From the NCBI GenBank assembly GCA_903960915.1, contig CAJCCO010000060.1, forward strand, positions 40,102-104,101: a stretch of 64,000 nucleotides of DNA. The letters run 5' to 3'. This DNA is from an uncultured beta proteobacterium. Its GTDB lineage: Bacteria; Pseudomonadota; Gammaproteobacteria; Burkholderiales; Burkholderiaceae_C. Numbering within the stretch: position 1 is the stretch's first letter; every line of letters begins with the position of its first letter. A program made the position numbers and the translations under genes. The notes under the pieces are model-generated. The model made no database searches. It was given only the letters and a program-made list of their open reading frames with translations, and had not been told where the DNA came from. This document shows, in pieces, positions 38,901 through 46,733 of this stretch.

Positions 38901-39568
38901 TGCGTCCCTTGGAATCTACTTTGCGCCAGGGCGCCCAGGCACTGGGCTTGGCACTGAGCGAGGTGCAAATTACACAGCTGCTCGACTACCAGGCCCTGAT
39001 TCAGAAGTGGACCCAGGTCTACAACCTGACCGCAGTGCGCGACCCCGCCGAGATGATGACGCACCACCTGCTCGACAGCCTGGCCGTGATTTTGCCCTTG
39101 CGCGCCATGCAGGCGCGACTGGCGCAGGCTGATGGACAGGTGTCGCCCACAACACCCACGCGTCTGCTTGACGTTGGCTCCGGGGCCGGCTTGCCCGGTG
39201 TGGTGATTGCCATTTGTTGCCCGGACATCGCGGTGGACTGCGTGGACACGGTGGCTAAAAAAGCGGCCTTTGTCCAGCAAGCGGCGGTCGCCTTGAAGTT
39301 GCCCAATCTGCGCGGCCTGCACGCCCGGGTAGAAAACCTCACCGACAAATACCCCATCATCAGCGCACGCGCCTTTGCTTCTTTGGTTGATTTCACGCGC
39401 TGGTCGCAAGCCGCATTGGCAGAGCAGGGCGTTTGGCTGGCCATGAAGGGCAAGCACCCGGCGGATGAAATTGCCGCTTTGCCGGCCGAAACCCAGGTGT
39501 TTCACGTGGAACCCCTGCAGGTGCCGGGGCTGGATGCCGAGCGCTGCATCATCTGGCTTAGGCCTTAG
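38900..39568 (+). CDS. rsmG: 16S rRNA m7G527 methyltransferase RsmG
   Basis: A 222-residue SAM methyltransferase that methylates N7 of G527 in 16S rRNA. The SAM-binding motif reads LLDVGSGAGLPGVVIA, followed by a conserved ARVENL and SARAFASL near the catalytic site. Its ATG overlaps the mnmG stop, so translation is coupled. The order mnmG-rsmG-parA-parB near the origin is common. A parS-like site overlaps its 3' end. Confidence 0.97.
   Translation: MRPLESTLRQGAQALGLALSEVQITQLLDYQALIQKWTQVYNLTAVRDPAEMMTHHLLDSLAVILPLRAMQARLAQADGQVSPTTPTRLLDVGSGAGLPGVVIAICCPDIAVDCVDTVAKKAAFVQQAAVALKLPNLRGLHARVENLTDKYPIISARAFASLVDFTRWSQAALAEQGVWLAMKGKHPADEIAALPAETQVFHVEPLQVPGLDAERCIIWLRP
39498..39513. promoter_or_regulatory. 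parS-like site within the end of rsmG
   Basis: TGTTTCACGTGGAACC matches the consensus at 14 of 16 bases; the changes fall in the right arm. It is part of the cluster of four sites from 38.3 to 40.4 kb. Confidence 0.65.
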
Positions 39569-39646
39569 CCGGCTCGCCTTTGGCTGTGCAAAGCGGGGGC
39601 GCCAAGCTAACGTAAACTCAGCCCTCACCATGAATCAAATCTCTCC

Positions 39647-40261
39647 ATGTTTGGCGTAGCGGATTACGGCGCCTTTGTTGTCGCCATCATTGTTTTCCTG
39701 CTCATTCCCGGCCCCGGCAACCTGGCCTTGATTACCTCCACCAGCAAGGGCGGTATTCGGGGCGGCCTCGCCTCTACCCTGGGCGTCATTCTGGGCGACC
39801 AGGTGTTGATGTGGCTGGCAGTGGCGGGGGTGGCGGCGCTGCTCGGTACATACCCCACGGTGTTTCACGCCGTGCAGTGGTTGGGCGCTGCCTACCTGGC
39901 TTGGTTGGGCGGCAAGATGCTGCTGGCCAAACCAGGCGACGCGCCGGTGCTGCACATGCGGCCCAGCCATTTCTTGCGCCAAACCCTCATGATCACCTTG
40001 CTCAACCCCAAGGCCATTGTGTTTTACATGGCGTTTTTCCCGCTGTTTGTCGATCCGGCCCGCCACCAGGGCCTGACCACTTTTGCTGTGATGGCCCTCA
40101 CCATCGCCGTGCTGACCTTTTTGTATGGCCTCGCTGCAGTGTTGCTGACCCACTTTTTGGCGGAGCGCGTGCGCGCCAGCCCCCGCATCTCGCAAACCAT
40201 GGAAAAGCTGGCAGGTCTGTTTTTGATCGGCTTTGGTCTTAAGCTGGCCCTGAGCCGCTGA
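39647..40261 (+). CDS. LysE-family amino acid exporter
   Basis: A 204-residue inner membrane protein with about six hydrophobic segments. The N-terminal part contains the LysE/RhtB signature GPGNLALITSTSKGGIRGGL. Members export lysine, threonine, homoserine or other amino acids; the substrate is not predictable here. It sits between rsmG and parA and is about 80 bases from rsmG, so it may have its own promoter. Confidence 0.9.
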   Translation: MFGVADYGAFVVAIIVFLLIPGPGNLALITSTSKGGIRGGLASTLGVILGDQVLMWLAVAGVAALLGTYPTVFHAVQWLGAAYLAWLGGKMLLAKPGDAPVLHMRPSHFLRQTLMITLLNPKAIVFYMAFFPLFVDPARHQGLTTFAVMALTIAVLTFLYGLAAVLLTHFLAERVRASPRISQTMEKLAGLFLIGFGLKLALSR

Positions 40262-40352
40262 CTGTTGCAAACACATTCCACGCCACCATGCTGAAGCCTC
40301 GCCCCCATTCCACCTATCCTACATATTCCACACATTCCCCGGTTTTCGCGGG

Positions 40353-40368
40353 CGTTTCACGTGAAACC
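40353..40368. promoter_or_regulatory. parS-like site upstream of parA
   Basis: CGTTTCACGTGAAACC keeps the perfect 14-base core GTTTCACGTGAAAC and differs from the consensus only at the two outer bases. It lies about 40 bases before the parA start, where it could also give ParB control of parA. Confidence 0.85.
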
Positions 40369-40408
40369 TTGCGCCCCTCTTTTTTCTTCCCACTCAGGTA
40401 AGCACCCC

Positions 40409-41194
40409 ATGGCCAAAATTTTCTGCGTTGCCAACCAAAAAGGTGGCGTTGGCAAAACCACTACCACCGTCAACCTGGCGGCGGGTCTGGCCAAGGTGGG
40501 GCAGCGCGTGCTGATGGTCGACCTCGACCCGCAGGGCAATGCCACCATGGGTTCTGGGGTGGACAAGCGACAGTTGGCGCTCAGTATTTACGACGTATTG
40601 CTGGAGTCGGCCTCGGTGGCAGAGGCGCGCGTAAAAAGCGACAAGCTGGTGCAGGGTGGTTGCAGCTACGACATTTTGGGTGCCAACCGGGAGCTGGCCG
40701 GTGCAGAGGTGGAGTTGGTGGATGTGGAACGGCGCGAGCGCCGCCTCAAGCAGGCCTTGGCAGAAGTCACCGCAGAGTACGACTTTGTGCTGATTGACTG
40801 CCCCCCGAGTTTGTCCATGCTCACGCTCAACGGCTTGTGCTGCGCGCACGGCGTTATTGTGCCCATGCAGTGCGAATACTTTGCCCTTGAAGGCCTGACC
40901 GATCTGGTCAACACCATCAAGCAGGTGCATGCCAATTTGAACAAAGACCTGGCCATCATTGGCTTGCTGCGCGTCATGTTCGACCCCCGCATCACCTTGC
41001 AGCAGCAGGTCAGCGAGCAACTCAAGACCCACTTTGGCGACAAGGTGTTCAACACCGTCATTCCGCGTAACGTGCGTTTGGCCGAGGCCCCCAGCTACGG
41101 CTTGCCCGGCGTGGTGTTTGACCCCTCGTCCAAGGGCGCACAGGCGTTTGTTGCCTTTGCGCAAGAGATGGTCTTGCGCATCGGAAAAATGTAG
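40409..41194 (+). CDS. parA: Chromosome partition ATPase ParA (Soj)
   Basis: A 261-residue ParA/MinD ATPase with the deviant Walker [20 protein letters not shown] and a Walker B region VLIDCPPS. It binds DNA in the ATP form and pulls the ParB-parS complex to segregate the origin. The start MAKIFCV at 40409 is chosen; the frame is open to a GTG inside the parS core at 40361, which is unlikely as a start. A hydrolase gene separates it from parB. Confidence 0.97.
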   Translation: MAKIFCVANQKGGVGKTTTTVNLAAGLAKVGQRVLMVDLDPQGNATMGSGVDKRQLALSIYDVLLESASVAEARVKSDKLVQGGCSYDILGANRELAGAEVELVDVERRERRLKQALAEVTAEYDFVLIDCPPSLSMLTLNGLCCAHGVIVPMQCEYFALEGLTDLVNTIKQVHANLNKDLAIIGLLRVMFDPRITLQQQVSEQLKTHFGDKVFNTVIPRNVRLAEAPSYGLPGVVFDPSSKGAQAFVAFAQEMVLRIGKM

Positions 41195-41251
41195 GCCTAC
41201 CCTGGCTAAACCCTTTTCAAACCTTGTCTGACTGCTATCAATAAAGAAGCA

Positions 41252-41833
41252 ATGAGCGCCGCCCACAGCCTCTCGCACGGCCCCTCGCACACCCTCATCC
41301 TGCCGGGCTGGCAAAACTCCGGCCCGGCGCACTGGCAAAGCCGTTGGGAAGCGGCTTATGGCTACCAGCGCGTGGAGCAGCACGACTGGCTGCGCCCGCT
41401 GCGCGGCGACTGGATTGCGCGCCTTGAAGACGTGGTGCTGGGCTGCGAGCAGCCGGTTGTGCTGGTGGCTCACAGCCTGGGGTGTTTGTTGGTAGCGGCC
41501 TGGGCCTCGCATTCGCGCAACACGCACCGCGTGCAAGCCGCGCTGCTGGTGGCGCCGGGCGATGCCGAGCAGGCGTCGCTGCGTCCGGTGCTCTCGAGTT
41601 GGTCGCCCATTGCCCTCCAGCGCCTGCCGTTCAACAGCCTGCTGGTGGGCAGCCACAACGACCCCTATTGCACCTTGGCGCGCGCGCAAGAAATGGCTGC
41701 AGCCTGGGGCGCAGAGTTTAAGGACTATGGCGATCGTGGCCATATCAATGCCGACTCCGGCCTGGGCGACTGGCCCGAAGGCCAGGCCTGGTTGCAAAAG
41801 TTGCAAACCGCCCATCCATCACACCCTCTTTAA
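41252..41833 (+). CDS. RBBP9/YdeN-type alpha/beta hydrolase
   Basis: A 193-residue small serine hydrolase. The nucleophile elbow is VAHSLGCLLVA, the Asp is in SHNDPYCTL, and the His is in GDRGHINADSGLGDW, the standard RBBP9/YdeN set. The N-terminal LPGWQNSGPAHWQSRWE is a family landmark. Substrate and role are unknown. It lies between parA and parB, 57 bases after parA and 40 before parB, so it is probably in the same transcript. Confidence 0.88.
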   Translation: MSAAHSLSHGPSHTLILPGWQNSGPAHWQSRWEAAYGYQRVEQHDWLRPLRGDWIARLEDVVLGCEQPVVLVAHSLGCLLVAAWASHSRNTHRVQAALLVAPGDAEQASLRPVLSSWSPIALQRLPFNSLLVGSHNDPYCTLARAQEMAAAWGAEFKDYGDRGHINADSGLGDWPEGQAWLQKLQTAHPSHPL

Positions 41834-41873
41834 CCCGCACAGCAACCGGTACAACCAAGAAAGAAAACACACC

Positions 41874-42812
41874 ATGGTCACCAAAAAACCCAAGGGCCTT
41901 GGCCGCGGACTCGAAGCCTTGCTCGGGCCCAAAGTGAACGAATCGCTCACATCAACAGACCTGGCTGGCAGCACCGCCAGCCCCGGCTTGCCGGCCTCTT
42001 TGCGCCTGACCGACATGGTGGCCGGCCAGTACCAACCGCGCACGCGCATGGACGAGGGCGCTTTGTACGAGCTGGCCGAATCCATCAAGGTGCAAGGCAT
42101 CATGCAGCCCATCCTGGTGCGCCGCCTGCACAGCGGGCCAAATGACGGCAAGTACGAAATCATTGCCGGTGAGCGCCGCTTTCGCGCCGCCAAACTCGCC
42201 GGCCTGGACAGCGTGCCCGTGCTGGTGCGCGACGTGCCCGACGAGGCCGTCGCCGCCATGGCCCTGATTGAAAACATTCAGCGCGAAGACCTCAACCCGC
42301 TGGAAGAGGCCATGGGCCTGCAGCGCCTGGTCAAAGAGTTTGGCCATACCCATGAGATGGCCGCGCAGGCCGTGGGCCGTTCCCGCAGCGCCGCCAGCAA
42401 CCTGTTGCGCCTGCTCAACCTGGCCGAGCCTGTGCAAACCATGTTGATGGCCGGCGACCTGGACATGGGCCACGCCCGCGCCCTGTTGGCCTTGGACCGC
42501 GCCAGCCAGATCACCACCGCCAGCCAGATTGCCGCCAAGAAAATGTCGGTGCGAGAGGCCGAAAGCCTGGTGAAAAAACTCACCGCCGAGTTCACGCTGA
42601 CCTCCACCAAACCAACAAAAGAGAAGTCACGCGACATCAAGCGCGTGGAAGAAGAGCTGTCTGACCTGCTCACCGCGCAAGTGGAAGTGCGGGTTAAAAA
42701 GCGCGTCAAACGTGCCGGCCGCTTTGAAGAAATGGGTGAACTCAGCATCCAGTTTGGCTCCCTCGATGAACTCAATGGCCTGATCGAAAAACTCAACCGA
42801 GCCACCGCCTGA
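41874..42812 (+). CDS. parB: Chromosome partition protein ParB (Spo0J)
   Basis: A 312-residue ParB. It starts with the ParA-stimulating basic peptide (KKPKGLGRGLEALLG), then the ParB/Srx CTPase domain with GERRFRAAKLAG and ENIQREDLNPLEEA, a helix-turn-helix (QAVGRSRSAASNLLRLL), and a C-terminal dimerisation domain. It loads at parS and spreads as a CTP clamp. The start at 41874 is preceded by an AAGAAAG site; four parS-like sites lie 1.5-3.5 kb upstream. Confidence 0.97.
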   Translation: MVTKKPKGLGRGLEALLGPKVNESLTSTDLAGSTASPGLPASLRLTDMVAGQYQPRTRMDEGALYELAESIKVQGIMQPILVRRLHSGPNDGKYEIIAGERRFRAAKLAGLDSVPVLVRDVPDEAVAAMALIENIQREDLNPLEEAMGLQRLVKEFGHTHEMAAQAVGRSRSAASNLLRLLNLAEPVQTMLMAGDLDMGHARALLALDRASQITTASQIAAKKMSVREAESLVKKLTAEFTLTSTKPTKEKSRDIKRVEEELSDLLTAQVEVRVKKRVKRAGRFEEMGELSIQFGSLDELNGLIEKLNRATA

Positions 42813-42839
42813 TCACGTTCCCCACCCCGTTTGCTCAGC

Positions 42840-43610
42840 ATGAAGCAACTACTAACTTCCCTTGAAACCCGCTTGCGCTGGCCCTTGCCCGCCTTGCTGG
42901 CCTGGGGAGGCGTGTGGCTGGCGTTTGCGCTGATGCAAAAAACTAGCATGCCCGAATGGCTGGCGCTCACGCTGGCCTGCGCCCTGGGCGTGGCCTTTAG
43001 CGTGCTGGGCGGCACGTGGTGGCGGCGCATTGCCTTGGCGCTGGGCTTTCCGTTGTCGCTGGCTTTGTCGGGCGTGGCGAGCCTGCCGGCCTGGGCCTGG
43101 CTGTTGCCATTGGCCTTGATGCTGCTGGTCTACCCCCTGAACGCTTGGCGCGATGCGCCGCTGTTTCCCACCCCCACGGGTGCCTTGAAAAACCTCGCAA
43201 CCAAAGCCCCGCTCCAGCCCGGTGACGCCGTGTTGGATGCCGGCTGCGGTCTGGGCGCGGGTCTGCAGGCGCTGCGCCTGGCCTACCCGCCAGCGCAGCA
43301 CCAGGTGAGCTTTCATGGTCTGGAGTGGAGCTGGGCCTTGCGCGCGCTGTGTGCCTTGCGTTGCCCGTGGGCGCGCATTCGCCAAGGCGATATCTGGCTG
43401 GCCGACTGGCGCCCCTACCAACTGGTTTACCTGTTTCAGCGCCCCGAAAGCATGCCGCGCGCCGTGGCCAAAGCCCGCGCCGACCTCCAACCCGGCGCCT
43501 GGATGGTGAGCCTGGAGTTTGAAGCGCGTGAGCTCAAACCCCAGGCCACCCTGCAAACCGCCAGCGGCAAAACCGTCTGGCTGTACCGCGCGCCGTTCAA
43601 ACGGCGCTAG
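42840..43610 (+). CDS. Membrane-anchored class I methyltransferase-like protein
   Basis: A 256-residue protein with two to four membrane segments in the N-terminal 110 residues and a cytoplasmic SAM-methyltransferase domain behind. The SAM motif reads VLDAGCGLGAGLQALR (about residue 128). The substrate is unknown. The order of domains is like that of proteins in this position in related bacteria, but I cannot name a reaction. It starts 27 bases after parB at an ATG; an upstream TTG at 42831 is less likely. Confidence 0.75.
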   Translation: MKQLLTSLETRLRWPLPALLAWGGVWLAFALMQKTSMPEWLALTLACALGVAFSVLGGTWWRRIALALGFPLSLALSGVASLPAWAWLLPLALMLLVYPLNAWRDAPLFPTPTGALKNLATKAPLQPGDAVLDAGCGLGAGLQALRLAYPPAQHQVSFHGLEWSWALRALCALRCPWARIRQGDIWLADWRPYQLVYLFQRPESMPRAVAKARADLQPGAWMVSLEFEARELKPQATLQTASGKTVWLYRAPFKRR

Positions 43611-43729
43611 ACAACACCAGCAGCGCTTGACGACACCAAGACGGCGGACAAGACCTTGGCAGTCCAGGTGCTCCTGGATTGCTGCAACAATAGCCCGCAC
43701 ACAGCGCAGCAACAAGGAAATACCTCATC

Positions 43730-44302
43730 ATGGGACAACGACTGACACAAATCGCCACCCGCACCGGCGACAACGGCACCACCGGCCTGGGCGACAACAC
43801 CCGCGTATCCAAAAACAGTTTGCGCGTCCACGCCATGGGCGATGTTGATGAACTCAACTCCTGCATTGGCGTATTGCTCTGCGAGGACATGCCGGCTGAC
43901 GTGCGCGTGCTGCTTGACGAAATTCAGCACCAGCTCTTCAACCTGGGCGGCGAGCTCTCGATCCCCGGCTATGAGCTGCTCAAGCCCGAAACCGTGCTGG
44001 CGCTGGACCAGGCGCTGGCCGAACACAACGCCACCTTGCCGCGCCTGGAAGAATTCATCTTGCCGGCGGGCAATCGCTCGGCCTCCCTGGCCCACATCTG
44101 CCGCACCGTGGCGCGCCGCGCCGAGCGTGCTGTGGTGGCCCTGGGCAATGAAGAGGCCCTCAAGGACACACCGCGCCAATACCTCAACCGCCTGAGCGAC
44201 TTGATGTTTGTGCTGGCCCGCGTGCTCAACCGCCACCGCACCGACGGCACCATCGGCGATGACGTGTACTGGAAAAGCGAGCGCATGGCGCAGAAAACTT
44301 AA
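43730..44302 (+). CDS. Cob(I)alamin adenosyltransferase, PduO type
   Basis: A 190-residue enzyme that attaches an adenosyl group to cob(I)alamin to give coenzyme B12. The N-terminal ATP-binding stretch TRTGDNGTTGLGDNTRVSK, the conserved DVDELNSCIG and the late RRAERAVVALGN and YLNRLSDLMFVLAR motifs are typical of PduO-type ATRs. No other cobalamin gene and no cobalamin riboswitch is visible around it, so it may serve salvage for a mutase encoded elsewhere. Confidence 0.95.
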   Translation: MGQRLTQIATRTGDNGTTGLGDNTRVSKNSLRVHAMGDVDELNSCIGVLLCEDMPADVRVLLDEIQHQLFNLGGELSIPGYELLKPETVLALDQALAEHNATLPRLEEFILPAGNRSASLAHICRTVARRAERAVVALGNEEALKDTPRQYLNRLSDLMFVLARVLNRHRTDGTIGDDVYWKSERMAQKT

Positions 44303-44416
44303 GCCCTTCGCCGGGGCCTGCCTGGCCCGGGCCGCCAGCCGCCTGTGAACCGCGACGACGCCACGTCACAAACTTGCTCAAAATCAAACTAGCCCCAAGC
44401 AAGCAAGCGCAACATT

Positions 44417-44441
44417 GACGCCTTAGACTTTTTAAGGCGTC
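44417..44441 (+). promoter_or_regulatory. Hairpin hiding the DUF2844 ribosome binding site
   Basis: GACGCCTTA (44417-44425) pairs perfectly with TAAGGCGTC (44433-44441) around a 7-base loop. The AAGG at 44434-44437, the only ribosome binding site near the ATG at 44444, lies in the right arm. The arrangement could act as a translational switch, such as an RNA thermometer, but this is inferred from sequence only. Confidence 0.55.
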
Positions 44442-44443
44442 CG

Positions 44444-44944
44444 ATGAAGTCGGCAGACACCATTTCAGCGCAACGCCACCGCGCAGACCAAGCAGGGAAG
44501 CTAGCGGTCCGGGCAATTCAGCTAAGCGTGTGTGTCGGCTTGCTGTTGGCCTCCTTTGCGGCGCAGGCGGTTCTGGGCGAAGGCGTTGCGTCCATCTACC
44601 AGGCGCAACAAAGCCTGGCCTCCACCCTCAAGGCAGAACCGGGCGCGCAGTACAGCGTTTACACCCACACCTTGCCCAACGGCACCGTGGTGCGTGAGTA
44701 CCTGTCGCAGCAAGACCTGGTGTTTGCGCTGGTTTGGCAAGGCCCTGCGTGGCCCGACTACGCGTTGATGCTGGGCCGCTTTTACGACCGCTTTGCCACC
44801 TTGAGCAAACAGCGCCGCGCAGGCCAGGTGCCCACAGACACGGGCCTGGTGGTTGAGATGAGCGGCCTCATGGGCGCGCTCAAGGGCCGCATTTACTTGC
44901 CGGCCCAACTGCCCGAAGGTGTCAAGCCGGGCGAGGTTAAATAA
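44444..44944 (+). CDS. DUF2844 domain exported protein
   Basis: A 166-residue protein with an N-terminal signal segment (hydrophobic VCVGLLLASFAAQA) and a mature part that resembles DUF2844, a domain that occurs beside DUF3443 in Burkholderiales. The function is unknown. The stop overlaps the start of the DUF3443 gene by one base (TAATG), so the two are translationally coupled. Its own ribosome binding site is inside a perfect hairpin. Confidence 0.8.
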   Translation: MKSADTISAQRHRADQAGKLAVRAIQLSVCVGLLLASFAAQAVLGEGVASIYQAQQSLASTLKAEPGAQYSVYTHTLPNGTVVREYLSQQDLVFALVWQGPAWPDYALMLGRFYDRFATLSKQRRAGQVPTDTGLVVEMSGLMGALKGRIYLPAQLPEGVKPGEVK

Positions 44945-46200
44945 TGCGATACGGACCGGCTCTCTGGCGCATCCCCCCAAGCTGGACGACCCCGTTCCGG
45001 CTGCCTGCGGCGCTGTTGCTGGTGTTGGTTGGCCTGTTGTCGTCATGTGGCGGTGGCGGTGGTGACGGTGGTGAAGTGGCGTCTACCCCGGTCTTACCCC
45101 CGTTGGTGACCTCCCTGGGCGCGCAAAACTACGTGCCCGTGACGGTGGAGGCGGCGCTCAACCTCAACGTCAACATTCCTACCGTGTCGGTGACCTTGTG
45201 CGAGCCTGGCACCAACACCTGCCAAACCATAGACCGCATTCAGCTAGACACCGGCTCCACCGGTTTGCGCGTGTTCGACACCGCCGTGACCGCCATCAAC
45301 CTGGCAGCCAAGACCTACAGCAATGGCCAACCGCTGGCCACCTGTGCCCGCTTTGTCAACAGCTACACCTGGGGCGCGGTCAGAACAGCGGACATCCGGC
45401 TGGCCGACGAGATCGCCCGCAACATTCCAGTGCAATTGATTGCCGCCAGCGCGCCCGCTGCCCGGGTTGGTTGTGGCCCCGACTTCATGGCCGTGACCAG
45501 CAGCAACGACCTGGGTGCCAACGGCATTTTGGGGGTGGGCCGCCTGCCCCATGACGCCCAGTCCTACTACACCTGCACCACCTTGAGCGACGCCAGCACT
45601 TGCACCGAAGTTGCCCTCATCAGCAGCGCCTACCAGGTGAAAAACCCGGTGGCTGGGTTTGCCACCAACAACAACGGCGTGTTGCTGGAACTGCCCGCCA
45701 TCAGCGCCAGCGGCGCACTGCGCGTTACCGGGCGGCTTATTTTTGGGGTCGATACACAAGACAATAACCGCCTGGCCAGTGCCAACGTGGTGCCCATCAA
45801 CAGCTTCGGCTACTTCACCACCACCTACAAGGGCGTGGCCATGCCCGACAGTTATTTTGACAGCGGCTCCAATGGTTTGTTTTTCAACGACGCCAGCTTG
45901 CCGCGCTGTTCCGGCAGCGCATCAGACTTTTATTGCCCGGCCAGCACGACTGCCTTGAGCGCCACCCTGCCCTTGAGCGACGGCAGCAGCGCCACGGTCA
46001 ATTTCAGTGTTGCCAACTTGGCGGCGCTGGTGGCGACCGGCAACTTTGCGTATGCCAATCTGGCGGGTGGCGGCATCAGCGGCAGCAGCTTTGACTGGGG
46101 CATGCCCTTCTACTACGGCCGGCGTGTCTTCACTGTCATGGTTAGCAAAACGGTGGGCAGCCGAAGCGGCCCGTTTAACGCCTACGCCCCGCTGGACTGA
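44944..46200 (+). CDS. DUF3443 lipoprotein with pepsin-like motifs
   Basis: A 418-residue predicted outer membrane or periplasmic lipoprotein. The lipobox LLSSC places the lipidated Cys at residue 35, followed by a Gly-rich linker. Two motifs match the catalytic pair of pepsin-like aspartic proteases: DTGS at 102-105 and DSGS at 306-309, about 200 residues apart, and ANGILGVG at 192-199 resembles the pepsin DGILGLG. Family members are annotated only as DUF3443. A protease role is an inference; the residues are present but activity is unproven. Confidence 0.85.
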   Translation: MRYGPALWRIPPSWTTPFRLPAALLLVLVGLLSSCGGGGGDGGEVASTPVLPPLVTSLGAQNYVPVTVEAALNLNVNIPTVSVTLCEPGTNTCQTIDRIQLDTGSTGLRVFDTAVTAINLAAKTYSNGQPLATCARFVNSYTWGAVRTADIRLADEIARNIPVQLIAASAPAARVGCGPDFMAVTSSNDLGANGILGVGRLPHDAQSYYTCTTLSDASTCTEVALISSAYQVKNPVAGFATNNNGVLLELPAISASGALRVTGRLIFGVDTQDNNRLASANVVPINSFGYFTTTYKGVAMPDSYFDSGSNGLFFNDASLPRCSGSASDFYCPASTTALSATLPLSDGSSATVNFSVANLAALVATGNFAYANLAGGGISGSSFDWGMPFYYGRRVFTVMVSKTVGSRSGPFNAYAPLD

Positions 46201-46206
46201 GTCGCT

Positions 46207-46629
46207 TCAGCGCGGCGCCAGCACCGCCATGGTGATGCGCGACACGCAGGTCAGCTCGCCTGCTTCGTTGTGCATGTCAATCTGCCACACGTGGGTGGTG
46301 CGCCCCATGTGCACCGGGCGCGTGATGCCCGTGACCCAGCCGCTGGTGACGCCCTTGATGTGGTTGGCGTTGATGTCCAGGCCCACCGCGCGGTAGCCCT
46401 CGGGCGTGGCGTAAGCCGCACCGCAGGAGCCCAGCGTTTCGGCCAGCACCACGCTCACGCCGCCGTGCAACAAGCCGTAGGGTTGGCGCGTGCGCTTGTC
46501 CACCGGCACGCGGGCGCGAATGAAATCGTCGCCCACCTCCAGAAACTCCATGCCCAGGAGCGCCACGGCCGTGTCCACGTGCATGGCGGTCAGCTCGGCG
46601 ACAGAGATTGGTTTTTGCCAGACACGCAT
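46207..46629 (-). CDS. Hotdog-fold thioesterase (PaaI/MenI-like)
   Basis: A 140-residue hotdog-fold thioesterase. The family stretch LLHGGVSVVLAETLGSCGA contains the catalytic Glu/Asp and Gly-rich helix, and NANHIKGVTSGWVTG follows. The ATG at 46629 has a perfect AGGAG site; the longer frame upstream has none. It probably hydrolyses acyl-CoA. The gene is convergent with DUF3443 (6 bases between the stops) and divergent from the acetoacetyl-CoA synthetase gene. Confidence 0.9.
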   Translation of the reverse strand: MRVWQKPISVAELTAMHVDTAVALLGMEFLEVGDDFIRARVPVDKRTRQPYGLLHGGVSVVLAETLGSCGAAYATPEGYRAVGLDINANHIKGVTSGWVTGITRPVHMGRTTHVWQIDMHNEAGELTCVSRITMAVLAPR

Positions 46630-46733
46630 GAAGAACTCCTGAAAATGGGTGAAATGGGGCAAATCATAGTCGCCCACCCTCTCAGGGTTCACACCGCTTG
46701 AGCGTGGGCCTGCTTGCGGTCATCATGCGTGTC

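Noticed and set aside
43611..43729. Cobalamin riboswitch before the adenosyltransferase gene
   Set aside because: The 120-base leader is too short and lacks a B12-box-like sequence.
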